Positions 37,162 through 44,611 of a DNA stretch of 54,250 nucleotides are shown one piece after another. Where the stretch lies: positions 1-54,250 of the IMG/VR virus record IMGVR_UViG_3300017917_002358. One strand, given 5' to 3'. Source of the DNA: a virus. A program made the position numbers and the translations under genes. A model generated the notes under the pieces. It was given only the letters and a program-made list of their open reading frames with translations, was not told the DNA's origin and did not search any database. Each line of letters starts with the position of its first letter. Position 1 is the first letter of the stretch.

Positions 37162-37700
37162 TGCCTAGCCCGCAGAAAGCCAAAGGATCGTCATGGGAGC
37201 GCGATGTAGCACGATACCTCACTGAACTTTATGGTGAGACATTTATTCGTGCTCCTGGTTCTGGTGCTTACGTAGGCGGGTCAAACAATCAACGAAAACA
37301 ATTTTTACACGAAGGGCAAATACGTTCATTCAAAGGAGACATTGTTCCGGGACAGAGTTTTCCAGGGTTGAACGCAGAGTGTAAGAGTTATGCAGATTTT
37401 CCATTTCATCAACTATTTCAAGGCACAGTTAACAAACTAGAAGAATGGATTACACAGTGTATGGACGCAGCCGACGACGGTGACTTCAACATACTGTTTA
37501 TGAAATTCAACCGCAAAGGTAAATACGTAGCAGTTCAGGCACAGCCCAATCATACTCAATTACTCTTTACTAGGCACTTCAATTATGGGTCACGCAATCA
37601 TGGGCACTGGTTCATCATGGATATGGACCTTTTCTTTGAATTAAATTCCACCGTAGTACAAGAACTTTGCAGTAAACAATTAGCCGCAACTGCAGCCTGA
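37161..37700 (+). CDS. PD-(D/E)XK nuclease, Holliday-junction-resolvase-like
   Basis: 179 aa. An N-terminal helix with the conserved Glu (KGSSWERDVARYLTELYG, residues 8-25) is followed by RAPGSGAYVGG, then GDIVP (Asp near residue 55) and NAECKSY (E-x-K near residues 70-72). This spacing is the PD-(D/E)XK core seen in Hjc/RecU-type resolvases and other phage nucleases. It could cut branched DNA before packaging or join host DNA breakdown; specificity cannot be read. It is the last plus-strand gene of the DNA-metabolism block. Its TGA stop lies in the three-base loop of a hairpin (37691-37707) that begins the structured region downstream. Confidence 0.78.
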   Translation: MPSPQKAKGSSWERDVARYLTELYGETFIRAPGSGAYVGGSNNQRKQFLHEGQIRSFKGDIVPGQSFPGLNAECKSYADFPFHQLFQGTVNKLEEWITQCMDAADDGDFNILFMKFNRKGKYVAVQAQPNHTQLLFTRHFNYGSRNHGHWFIMDMDLFFELNSTVVQELCSKQLAATAA

Positions 37701-38134
37701 GGCTGTATCCAGAGGTGATGGCGCTCGCGTAATGGCCGCGTCGGGAACGTAGGGACTAGACCCTACACTGGATGGCATCAGACGAACATTAGGTGTAAAA
37801 ACCAAATGATTGGGCTCTGCTACATTGCAACCCAAAAGCAAAATACAGTTCGCAGACCAGAACTGTTGCGCTACCGTCAGAAGAATCTGGAGTAGGGGGT
37901 ACCGGCTGACCGCCTCCGTTGTCTGTAATACAAGTACTAATTCTTTGGAAATTGTACTTGTAATACGTACAAATCTCCTATGGTCTGTGTGATGCCAAAC
38001 TCGGATGATGTATGGTAGTTACAGTTCTCCCGGAAACGGGTGAATTGTGACTGAAATCTGGATGATATCAGAAAGACAAAAGAAAAAGGTTTGTGAGCGC
38101 AAGCGAAACAAACAGATGTTCGAAGAACATCTTT
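37691..38134 (+). ncRNA. Candidate structured noncoding RNA between convergent operons
   Basis: About 430 bases hold no convincing gene but many paired segments. Local stems: GTAGGG/CCCTAC (37749-37766); TTGGG/CCCAA (37810-37835); ACAGTTC/GAACTGT (37845-37866); a 16-bp imperfect stem with core TACAAGTAC/GTACTTGTA (37925-37966); a 10+4 bp stem with a CCCG-GAAA-CGGG tip (38018-38051); GTTTGT/ACAAAC with a GCAA loop and tandem G-A pairs (38089-38113); and AGATGTTC/GAACATCT (38114-38132). Long-range pairing: TGGCATCAGAC (37773-37783) with GTCTG and ATGCCA (37983-37997, 4-base bulge), enclosing several stems; and GCGCTCGCG (37721-37729) with TGTGAGCGC (38092-38100), which competes with a local stem. 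G-U pairs and GNRA loops make sense on the plus strand. It does not look like tmRNA, RNase P RNA or a tRNA. Ends and promoter are unknown. Confidence 0.6.
38114..38134. terminator. Possible bidirectional terminator
   Basis: An 8-bp perfect stem AGATGTTC/GAACATCT with a three-base loop lies immediately after the stop of the small minus-strand gene and at the end of the structured region on the plus strand. It is followed by TTTAAAA on the plus strand and GTTTGTTTCG on the minus strand, so the T-tracts are weak both ways. Confidence 0.4.
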
Positions 38135-38348
38135 AAAAGAATGGTAATTTAGATTTCTTAGTTGTTTCTATATTGTCAGCAATTATTTTTGAAATGATAT
38201 TTCTTTCAACTGTGCTTAAAAATACGGCTTCCTCATAGGTAAGTCCACCGCGCATATACCAGCACATTTTAAGGGTTTCTTCTTTTAAGGCTCTTACTTC
38301 TCTATCCAACTTATCTAGCAGTTGGATAATTTCACCCTGATCTAACGT
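38133..38348 (-). CDS. Small conserved T4-like protein, possible gp51-type hub factor, non-canonical ACG start
   Basis: 71 aa, directly after gp26. The reading DKLDREVRALKEETLKMCWY, MRGGLTYEEAVFLSTVER, NIISKIIADNIETTKKS, LPFF resembles a small protein found beside baseplate-hub genes in T4-like phages of aquatic bacteria, sometimes labelled gp51 (hub assembly). No ATG, GTG or TTG precedes the conserved part; the first in-frame ATG falls in the middle of it (TLKMCWY). The likely start is ACG (38348-38346), which shares its A with the gp26 stop (TAACG), exactly where other gene pairs here have TAATG. An AAGG lies upstream. Coding status is well supported; start and function are less sure. Confidence 0.72.
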   Translation of the reverse strand, partial: TLDQGEIIQLLDKLDREVRALKEETLKMCWYMRGGLTYEEAVFLSTVERNIISKIIADNIETTKKSKLPFF

Positions 38349-39190
38349 TAAGAGCCTTGTGCGAAAAAATTTGAGTAATCAAATTCTATTGTAGTCTTGT
38401 ACTGTTGTCCGCAATTGGTACATTCGGTATCATAGGGTTTAACTCCTGCAGTACTGGCTACCATGGCCATGTGTTCCTGAATTTCTCTGATCAATGCAGA
38501 TTCAGCATTGGCATAGAATTCTTTGATAAAGTCAACGTCGGTAACAAAATTCCCCTCCGAGGTTAGCACAAATTCAGTGCTGTTGGCCAACGAGACAAAA
38601 TTCAAATCAATCATTTCTTCAGTTAGTTGTCTAATATTAATTTCGCGCTCTTCTGCGGAAATATCTGTTTTGGTTAGATTTTCTAATATTTTTTCTTCTT
38701 TGAATCTTATGTTGTTTACTCGATTGACTGCAAAGTAATTCTGCGGCTTTAACTTTATTTTCAGCCCCTTGTATTCGATTAGATCATCATAATTGGGCAT
38801 GCTGATATTATCCAATATGCCGGTTAACTCCAGAGTGTGGTCGTTGGTGGTACTACATGCTGGGCATTTGCTATTGATATCCATGTCATTTCCATAACTG
38901 GCAATTCTAATGGCAACGAGACAGGCATCTACATCAATACTGGGCATTTTCCACGGATCCAGGATATTAGGTATACAACTTTGTATAACAGAAACTACCC
39001 CGCTACCGTTCATCAGCGCATCGGGGGTGCGCAGTGTAATTTCATCGCGAGTAGTCATGGGAAATACGGGTAATTCACCGGTGGCCGGTAATTCTATAGA
39101 TCCTTCTTCCCAATACTTGCCTTGACTGGGTAGTTTGAGATATATTGCTGGTTGACGAAAATGCTTGCTTAAGGGGTTGGTCTGATTCAT
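38348..39190 (-). CDS. gp26: Baseplate hub protein gp26-like with zinc-ribbon cysteines
   Basis: 280 aa. The start (SKHFRQPAIYLKLPSQGKYW, then TGELPVFPMTTRDEITLRTPDALMNG) is the hallmark of the T4-like gp26 baseplate hub family. Two CxxC pairs, CPAC at 109-112 and CTNC at 257-260, could bind one zinc. T4 gp26 is about 208 aa. gp26 works in hub assembly with gp51, gp27, gp28 and gp29, fitting its place opposite the tape measure gene. A minus-strand late octamer lies 38-45 bases upstream of the ATG. Confidence 0.87.
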   Translation of the reverse strand: MNQTNPLSKHFRQPAIYLKLPSQGKYWEEGSIELPATGELPVFPMTTRDEITLRTPDALMNGSGVVSVIQSCIPNILDPWKMPSIDVDACLVAIRIASYGNDMDINSKCPACSTTNDHTLELTGILDNISMPNYDDLIEYKGLKIKLKPQNYFAVNRVNNIRFKEEKILENLTKTDISAEEREINIRQLTEEMIDLNFVSLANSTEFVLTSEGNFVTDVDFIKEFYANAESALIREIQEHMAMVASTAGVKPYDTECTNCGQQYKTTIEFDYSNFFAQGS

Positions 39191-39202
39191 AGATTTAGTT
39201 CC

Positions 39203-39210
39203 GATAAATA
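39203..39210 (+). promoter_or_regulatory. Predicted late promoter for the tape measure/head operon
   Basis: CGATAAATAT lies about 50 bases before the tape measure ATG, in the 69-base divergent gap. It forms a back-to-back pair with the minus-strand octamer at 39228-39235. Confidence 0.55.
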
Positions 39211-39227
39211 TATAGTCGATACATAAT

Positions 39228-39235
39228 TATTTATT
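39228..39235 (-). promoter_or_regulatory. Predicted late promoter for gp26
   Basis: The minus strand reads CAATAAATAA, 38-45 bases upstream of the gp26 start, giving a plausible leader of about 30 bases. Confidence 0.5.
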
Positions 39236-39259
39236 GGCCAAAAAGTGAGCATTTAATAA

Positions 39260-41593
39260 ATGGATGAAGCCCAACTTAAAGAATTTTTAGAAATACTGAT
39301 CAATACCATGCAACGCATGGGGTCATCAGTTGAGGGTGTTTCTAAGAAATTTGACGATATTGCAGATCCGGTCGAGCGCCAGCGTAAGATCGTAGAAGCA
39401 TTCAATGAATCCTTTGATAAACTCAATAGAGACATAAAGAAAGGTCGAAAAAGTTGGATAGAACTTGGTCCGGTGGTCAAAGACCTTACGGAAAAAATAG
39501 AAGACCTAGAAGAAGAAATAGAAAAAGCCACTGATTTTGAAGAACAGCAGCGTCTCACAGAACAAAAAAATCTCTTAGAAACACAGAAAAATCACATGGC
39601 TGTCAGAGCCGGGCTTGCGGTATTGGGCAAGTCTTTTATGCAGACTGGGTTGGCCATTGGGGACGTAGTAATAAAAGGCCTGCTGCGCAGTAGCCAAGAT
39701 CTAATATCAGGCCTGCAGAACAACACCAGCGGCATAGGTATCGCAGGTACTCTGTTAACAGATGCACTAGATACTGGTCAAGGTGCGGTCAGCGCATTTT
39801 CTCAAGGTGCTAATGCAGTTGGCACAGGGCTTATGTTCCTTGGCAGGAGGTTTGTACCCCTAGGAATTGCTACACAAGTTGCTACAGGTGCACTGGATTA
39901 TTTTAGTCAGGTGGCCACAGAAGCAGCCAAATTTGGTATATCTGTACTGACCAAAGAAGTAGAAAAAACAGTAGCGGCTTTTCACACAGCTACTGGTGCT
40001 GGTGCACTGTTTGCACGCGGCATGGATGATGTTAGATTCTATGCCAGACGTGCTGGATTAACCACAGATCAGTTTGCTGAAGTACTTAAAAATAACAGCG
40101 GTTTGCTGGCAGAATCGGGCTATACAGTCACTGATGCTACTAAAATCTTAGGTAATGTAACCAGTCGTTTTGCAGTGCAGACAGGCAAGTCCGGCCAGAC
40201 ACTACAGCGCGAGATGATGAATCTAGGCATTGGAGTACAGGAGCAAGCAGAACTTACTGCTCAAGTAGTGGCCAGTCTTAAGAGAACCGGTCAAGGAACA
40301 GCCTCAACCAATGCTGCAGTAGCAGCGGCCACAGTTGAGATGGCCAAAAATATGAAAACTGTGGCTGGCATACTAGGCGACGAGGCTAAATCTCGTATGG
40401 ATGCGGCTAAGAAGCAAGCAGAGCAGTATGCATTTCAAACTAAGATCAACGAAATGGCCAAACGTTTGGGAGATCCAACACTACCTAAAAGAGTTGAAAT
40501 GGCTTTGGGGATGATGGATTCGCACACCAGAAGACTTGCCATACAGTATGTGGCTGCAGAAGGCGCTATGACGGACATACCTGGTCTAATAATTGGCGGT
40601 GGGCAAGCGGCTAAGATATTTGGCGACAATCTACAAGCGGGAAATACCAACCTAGAATCACTCACACAAGGTGTTGCACAAATGGGTGATAGAATGCAGT
40701 CTGGTATAGATCCCATGCTAACCCAATTGAGTAGAGCAGCAATACTAATTGGTAGCCATGCAGACATGAATGAAGCAGCCACTGAAGCCTATCAAAACAG
40801 TTTTATGGTTAACACACAAAATGTACAAAAGGCAATTGGTCAGGCCGAAGCAGCGACTGCAGCCCAAGGCAAACTGCACGACAGCGTTATGGATGCTGAA
40901 TCTGCGGCTCAGGCCATGAGAGTCGCCCTGCAAGATCATCTTGGACCATTCATAGTGAAGTTTGCTCAGGTTGGAAATGCTTTATTGGATCAACTTAAGG
41001 CTCGTATTGATAAAGATTTGGCCACGGCCTTGGGCGGAACTACAGCACCCGGTGGCGGACACACAACCAAAGAAAACGTAAAACATGTTTTTGAAAAAGC
41101 CGTTGGGATGGGCGTAACGGGTGCAGGTCTGGGTGCTATGGCCCTGGGCAGTGCTGGTACATTGGCACTACCTGTAGTTGGCACAGTTGGGGGTGGTCTT
41201 GCAGGTGGTATTTTAGGAGGCATATCCGGAATAGCCGGTGGTGCAATATCAGGAATTTATGATATCTATTCTGGAAAATATGCAGAAGGGGGTATTGCAA
41301 CAGGCCCGGTTAGTGGTTATGCCGCGCAGTTACATGGTACTGAGGCTGTGGTTCCCTTGCCAGATGGTAGAAGCATACCGGTGGAAATGAAGGAAACCAA
41401 AGTGTCTGCTGATCTAGTACAACAGGTATCACAGATCAAAACAGACAACGGAAAGCAAGAAAAGATGATGCAAGATTTGATTGAAGAAGTTAAACAGGGG
41501 AACTCAAATACTCAAAACAGTCTAAGAGACCTTATTCGAGTAATGAAGACCAACAACAACCTAACCTCGGGAATATTAAACCACAGTTATTAG
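39260..41593 (+). CDS. gp29: Tail tape measure protein, gp29 equivalent
   Basis: 777 aa. Charged coiled coils occupy residues about 40-125 (DLTEKIEDLEEEIEKATDFE), long Ala/Gly-rich helical stretches fill the middle, and a Gly/Ala-rich hydrophobic segment lies near 615-665 (GAGLGAMALGSAG, GTVGGGLAGGILGG). Next comes the tape-measure C-terminal motif KYAEGGIATGP with HGTEAVVPLPDGRSIPV. The tape measure fills the tail tube and sets its length. At about 1.5 angstrom per residue a tail near 115 nm is expected, slightly longer than T4 (gp29, 590 aa). It lies divergent to gp26, and no sheath or tube gene lies between it and the portal. Confidence 0.83.
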   Translation: MDEAQLKEFLEILINTMQRMGSSVEGVSKKFDDIADPVERQRKIVEAFNESFDKLNRDIKKGRKSWIELGPVVKDLTEKIEDLEEEIEKATDFEEQQRLTEQKNLLETQKNHMAVRAGLAVLGKSFMQTGLAIGDVVIKGLLRSSQDLISGLQNNTSGIGIAGTLLTDALDTGQGAVSAFSQGANAVGTGLMFLGRRFVPLGIATQVATGALDYFSQVATEAAKFGISVLTKEVEKTVAAFHTATGAGALFARGMDDVRFYARRAGLTTDQFAEVLKNNSGLLAESGYTVTDATKILGNVTSRFAVQTGKSGQTLQREMMNLGIGVQEQAELTAQVVASLKRTGQGTASTNAAVAAATVEMAKNMKTVAGILGDEAKSRMDAAKKQAEQYAFQTKINEMAKRLGDPTLPKRVEMALGMMDSHTRRLAIQYVAAEGAMTDIPGLIIGGGQAAKIFGDNLQAGNTNLESLTQGVAQMGDRMQSGIDPMLTQLSRAAILIGSHADMNEAATEAYQNSFMVNTQNVQKAIGQAEAATAAQGKLHDSVMDAESAAQAMRVALQDHLGPFIVKFAQVGNALLDQLKARIDKDLATALGGTTAPGGGHTTKENVKHVFEKAVGMGVTGAGLGAMALGSAGTLALPVVGTVGGGLAGGILGGISGIAGGAISGIYDIYSGKYAEGGIATGPVSGYAAQLHGTEAVVPLPDGRSIPVEMKETKVSADLVQQVSQIKTDNGKQEKMMQDLIEEVKQGNSNTQNSLRDLIRVMKTNNNLTSGILNHSY

Positions 41594-41595
41594 CC

Positions 41596-41603
41596 GATAA
41601 ATA
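41596..41603 (+). promoter_or_regulatory. Predicted late promoter for portal gp20
   Basis: CGATAAATAC lies 22-29 bases upstream of the gp20 ATG in the 31-base gap after the tape measure stop. Confidence 0.5.
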
Positions 41604-41624
41604 CTGCATCTGTGAGAAAAATCT

Positions 41625-43337
41625 ATGGCCTGGAAAAAATATTTTAAAACTGCTAATACCAGTGGAATGCTAAGTCCGATAAACGGTGCTAGAGATACTC
41701 TGCCTGATGCAGGATATCGTAACTTTGCTAGCCAATTACCGGAAGTCTACATTGGACACCCAAACCGCACTGAACGCTATAACCAGTACGAACAAATGGA
41801 CATGGATTCTGAAGTCAATGCTGCGCTGGATATCATAGCAGAATTCTGTACACAACCAAACATAGAAAATGGCACAGGTTTTGATCTATTCTTTAAAGAA
41901 GATCCCACCGACAACGAAGTTAAAATTCTCAAAGATCAACTGCAGCAATGGGTTACATTAAATGATTTAAACAAGCGACTGTTTAAACTATTCCGCAACA
42001 CTATCAAGTACGGTGATCAGGTATTTCTGCGTGATCCAGAAAACTTCAAACTCTACTGGTGTGAGATGTTTAAGATTGTTAAGGTTATTGTTAACGAAAG
42101 CGAAGGTAAAAAGCCTGAGCAATATGTTATCAAAGACCTAAACATTAACTTTCAAAACCTCACTGCTACAGCACTGAGTTCTTCTGACACCTTTATCAAT
42201 CATCCCCAAGTTGGTGGACCTAGCGGCGCTTATGTACAGCCGCAGACACCATATAGCGGCGGTACAAGATTCAGTCACGCTAAAAATGAAGCAGTTATAG
42301 ATGCAGAACATGTAGTGCACATTAGTCTAACAGAAGGATTAGACTTAAACTGGCCATTTGGTACCAGTGTGCTGGAAAGTATTTTTAAGATCTTCAAACA
42401 AAAAGAACTGTTGGAAGACGCTATTATTATCTATCGTATACAACGTGCTCCGGAACGTAGAATTTTTAAGATTGATGTAGGCAACATGCCTACACACATG
42501 GCCATGGCCTATGTTGATCGAGTAAAAAACGAAATACACCAACGTCGCATTCCAACACAGACCGGTGGCGGCCAAAACATGATGGATGCTACTTACAATC
42601 CTCTGGCTACAAATGAAGATTACTTCTTCCCTGTGACTGCTGATGGTCGCGGTAGTAGTGTTGAGGTATTCCCCGGCGGCCAGAATCTAGGTGAAATCAC
42701 AGATCTACGATACTTTACTAACAAGATGTTCCGCGGTCTGCGCATCCCTAGCAGTTACCTGCCCACCGGCGACGATGACAGCGAGCGCACATATTCAGAT
42801 GGTAAGACTACTACAGCACTGATTCAAGAATGGCGTTTTAATCAATACTGTATACGATTACAAACACTAGTAGCAGAAAAACTAGACACTGAATTTAAGA
42901 TGTTTATGCGTTGGCGCGGTATTAATATCGACAACGCTCTGTTTGAATTGCGCTTTAACGAGCCGCAAAACTTTGCCAAATATCGTCAGGCTGAAGTTGA
43001 TTCTGTGCGGATCAATACCTTTATTCAACTTGAACAAATTCCCTATTTGAGCAAACGCTTTCTACTTGAACGCTACTTAGATCTCAGTGAAGAAGAAATG
43101 CAGCGCAATGATGAACTGTGGGCGCAAGAAAATGGCAGCGTTGCTGATACGGAAATTCCTGATGCTGGACTTCGTGCGGTTGGCGTGACCAACGCAGGTC
43201 TACAACAGGATCTAGAAACTCTGGCACCCCCAGAAACAGCAGTACCTGTGGAACCTGGTACAGTACCTGGAGCAGGGCCTGAACAGGCTGGAGCACCTGC
43301 TAGTCAACCCGCAACTCCTGTAGCCCCAGGTTTATAA
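41625..43337 (+). CDS. gp20: Portal vertex protein gp20-like
   Basis: 570 aa (T4 gp20 is 524). Family landmarks are clear: NRTERYNQYEQMDMDSEVNA and ALDIIAEFCTQ (residues about 48-78), YRIQRAPERRIFKIDVGNMP near 273, YVDRVKNEIHQRRI, EDYFFPVTADGRGSSVEVFP near 327, and LRIPSSYLPTGDDD near 370. Twelve copies form the portal that starts head assembly and through which DNA is packaged. The C-terminal 45 residues are Pro/Ala/Gly-rich and probably disordered. It opens the head gene run gp20, small protein, acidic core, gp21, gp22, gp23. Confidence 0.95.
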   Translation: MAWKKYFKTANTSGMLSPINGARDTLPDAGYRNFASQLPEVYIGHPNRTERYNQYEQMDMDSEVNAALDIIAEFCTQPNIENGTGFDLFFKEDPTDNEVKILKDQLQQWVTLNDLNKRLFKLFRNTIKYGDQVFLRDPENFKLYWCEMFKIVKVIVNESEGKKPEQYVIKDLNINFQNLTATALSSSDTFINHPQVGGPSGAYVQPQTPYSGGTRFSHAKNEAVIDAEHVVHISLTEGLDLNWPFGTSVLESIFKIFKQKELLEDAIIIYRIQRAPERRIFKIDVGNMPTHMAMAYVDRVKNEIHQRRIPTQTGGGQNMMDATYNPLATNEDYFFPVTADGRGSSVEVFPGGQNLGEITDLRYFTNKMFRGLRIPSSYLPTGDDDSERTYSDGKTTTALIQEWRFNQYCIRLQTLVAEKLDTEFKMFMRWRGINIDNALFELRFNEPQNFAKYRQAEVDSVRINTFIQLEQIPYLSKRFLLERYLDLSEEEMQRNDELWAQENGSVADTEIPDAGLRAVGVTNAGLQQDLETLAPPETAVPVEPGTVPGAGPEQAGAPASQPATPVAPGL

Positions 43338-43343
43338 AAAAAT

Positions 43344-43351
43344 AATAAATA
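43344..43351 (+). promoter_or_regulatory. Possible late promoter between gp20 and the small core gene
   Basis: TAATAAATAT lies right after the gp20 stop, but only five bases separate the octamer from the next ATG, so it would give an almost leaderless message. Confidence 0.3.
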
Positions 43352-43356
43352 TTGGT

Positions 43357-43581
43357 ATGAACCTAATTGAATTTTTTGAACCCATGCCAGCAGGCTATCA
43401 AACTGAGAAAGACGACAACACGGCCGTCAAACTCAGAGACCTCCGCAAGACTAAACTTACTCTTAAGCAGTTAAATCGTCTGCGTATCATGAATGATATA
43501 CGTAGATTAGAGCATGAAAAGAAAATAGAAGCAGTACAAAATCAATATAAACCAGCGCAACAACCTCCAATGGGCCTATAA
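43357..43581 (+). CDS. Small basic prohead-associated protein
   Basis: 74 aa. A short N-terminal stretch (MNLIEFFEPMPAGYQTEKDD) is followed by a Lys/Arg/Leu-rich helix (LRDLRKTKLTLKQLNRLRIM) and a Pro/Gln-rich end. Similar small proteins sit between portal and protease genes in T4-like phages of aquatic bacteria; T4 has the core proteins gp67 and gp68 there. A role in prohead core assembly is inferred from position. Confidence 0.65.
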   Translation: MNLIEFFEPMPAGYQTEKDDNTAVKLRDLRKTKLTLKQLNRLRIMNDIRRLEHEKKIEAVQNQYKPAQQPPMGL

Positions 43582-43663
43582 TTATATCTCATTTTGACTC
43601 AAAAACAGCGCATTTAACCCCATAATTTTATTAAATTTGTAAATAATATTACAAGTATACAAT

Positions 43664-43676
43664 TACCAATTTGGTA
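43664..43676 (+). other. Small hairpin in the leader of the acidic core gene
   Basis: TACCA-ATT-TGGTA forms a perfect 5-bp stem 40 bases before the ATG at 43717. The 135-base gap also holds a GTAAATAAT element (43639-43647) and a clear AAGGAG ribosome binding site just before the ATG. Confidence 0.3.
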
Positions 43677-43716
43677 GATCAATTACACACCCCAACAAAT
43701 ATATTAAGGAGTTCAT

Positions 43717-44598
43717 ATGAACAACAAGTACGAACAGTTAGTTGAATACATCATCAATGATGAAACTGACAAGGCTCGTGAACTTTTCCACAAAATCGTT
43801 GTTGAAAAGTCGCGCGATATCTACGAAAGCCTAGTGTCAGAAGAAGATCTTGATGAAACTATGGGCGGCAACGAAGTTGAAAGCCTAGTTGATGAAGTTA
43901 GTTGTGACGAAGAAGGTCTTTCGGAAGAAGACGAAGAAATGGAATTTGATTCTGAAATGGATTCAGACGAAGACATGGGCGATGACCATCATGATGATGT
44001 TGGTGGCGATGAAGAATTAGAAGACCGTGTTATGGATCTAGAGTCAGCACTTGATGAACTCAAAGCCGAGTTTGATGCACTGATGGCTGACGAAGCAGGT
44101 GAAGATCACGGTGAAGAAGAATTTGGTGGCGAAGAAGAATTTGGTGGCGAAGAAGAAGGTGCCCCTGAAGAATTCTTTGAAGCAGAAGAAGATGACGAGG
44201 AAGATGACGAGGAAGAAGATCTTGAAGAATCTATCGTTCGTGAATATGTAGAAAAGGTTGCTACACCAAGTAATACTGAAGGTGCTGCAGTTGGTTCAGG
44301 TAAGTCAGTTTCGATTAACAAGAAGCCAACTGTTGCTGGTCCTAACGATATGGGCGGAACTGCAGTTGACGTAACCAAAGGCGGAGCACATAACGAAGAC
44401 GGATCGCGTCCTGCCAAGCACCCAACACCAAAGGGCGATCTAGTTAGCAATCCACAAAACAAGCCCGGTGCTAATGCTGGTAAGACTGCATTTAAGACCA
44501 AAGAACCAATGCAAGGTGGTAATGAAGGTAAGTTAGCAGGCGCAGATGGTTCACGTCCTATCAATGACAAGGCAGTTATTTCAAAGACACCTCGTTAA
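43717..44598 (+). CDS. Highly acidic prohead core protein (gp67/gp68 position)
   Basis: 293 aa. The first 45 residues are helical and mixed-charge (YEQLVEYIINDETDKARELF); residues about 45-180 are dominated by Asp/Glu with two copies of a GEEEFG unit; a helix SIVREYVEKVATPSNTEG follows near 174. The rest is Lys/Gly/Pro-rich and likely unfolded. Acidic core proteins in T4 (gp67, gp22) are cut by the prohead protease and partly leave as peptides. Position just before gp21 and composition support this role. No direct alignment to gp67 is claimed. Confidence 0.7.
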   Translation: MNNKYEQLVEYIINDETDKARELFHKIVVEKSRDIYESLVSEEDLDETMGGNEVESLVDEVSCDEEGLSEEDEEMEFDSEMDSDEDMGDDHHDDVGGDEELEDRVMDLESALDELKAEFDALMADEAGEDHGEEEFGGEEEFGGEEEGAPEEFFEAEEDDEEDDEEEDLEESIVREYVEKVATPSNTEGAAVGSGKSVSINKKPTVAGPNDMGGTAVDVTKGGAHNEDGSRPAKHPTPKGDLVSNPQNKPGANAGKTAFKTKEPMQGGNEGKLAGADGSRPINDKAVISKTPR

Positions 44599-44611
44599 TT
44601 AGGAATCGACA

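Noticed and set aside
37678-38020. Two overlapping open frames on the minus strand in the structured gap (one ending in a Cys/Gly-rich tail, the other ending FGFYT before 37790)
   Set aside because: Neither has an upstream ATG in a sensible place with a ribosome binding site; both are explained by chance openness over a region whose dominant signal is base pairing. A frameshifted small protein is possible but unsupported.
38051-38082. Possible hammerhead-like core (CTGA / GAT / CAGAAAG pieces) in the RNA region
   Set aside because: The required CUGAUGA and GAAA segments are not in the right order or spacing.
44106-44570. Long Ser-rich open frame antisense to the acidic core gene
   Set aside because: It is the complement of GAA/GAT-rich codons, a composition shadow with no start context.
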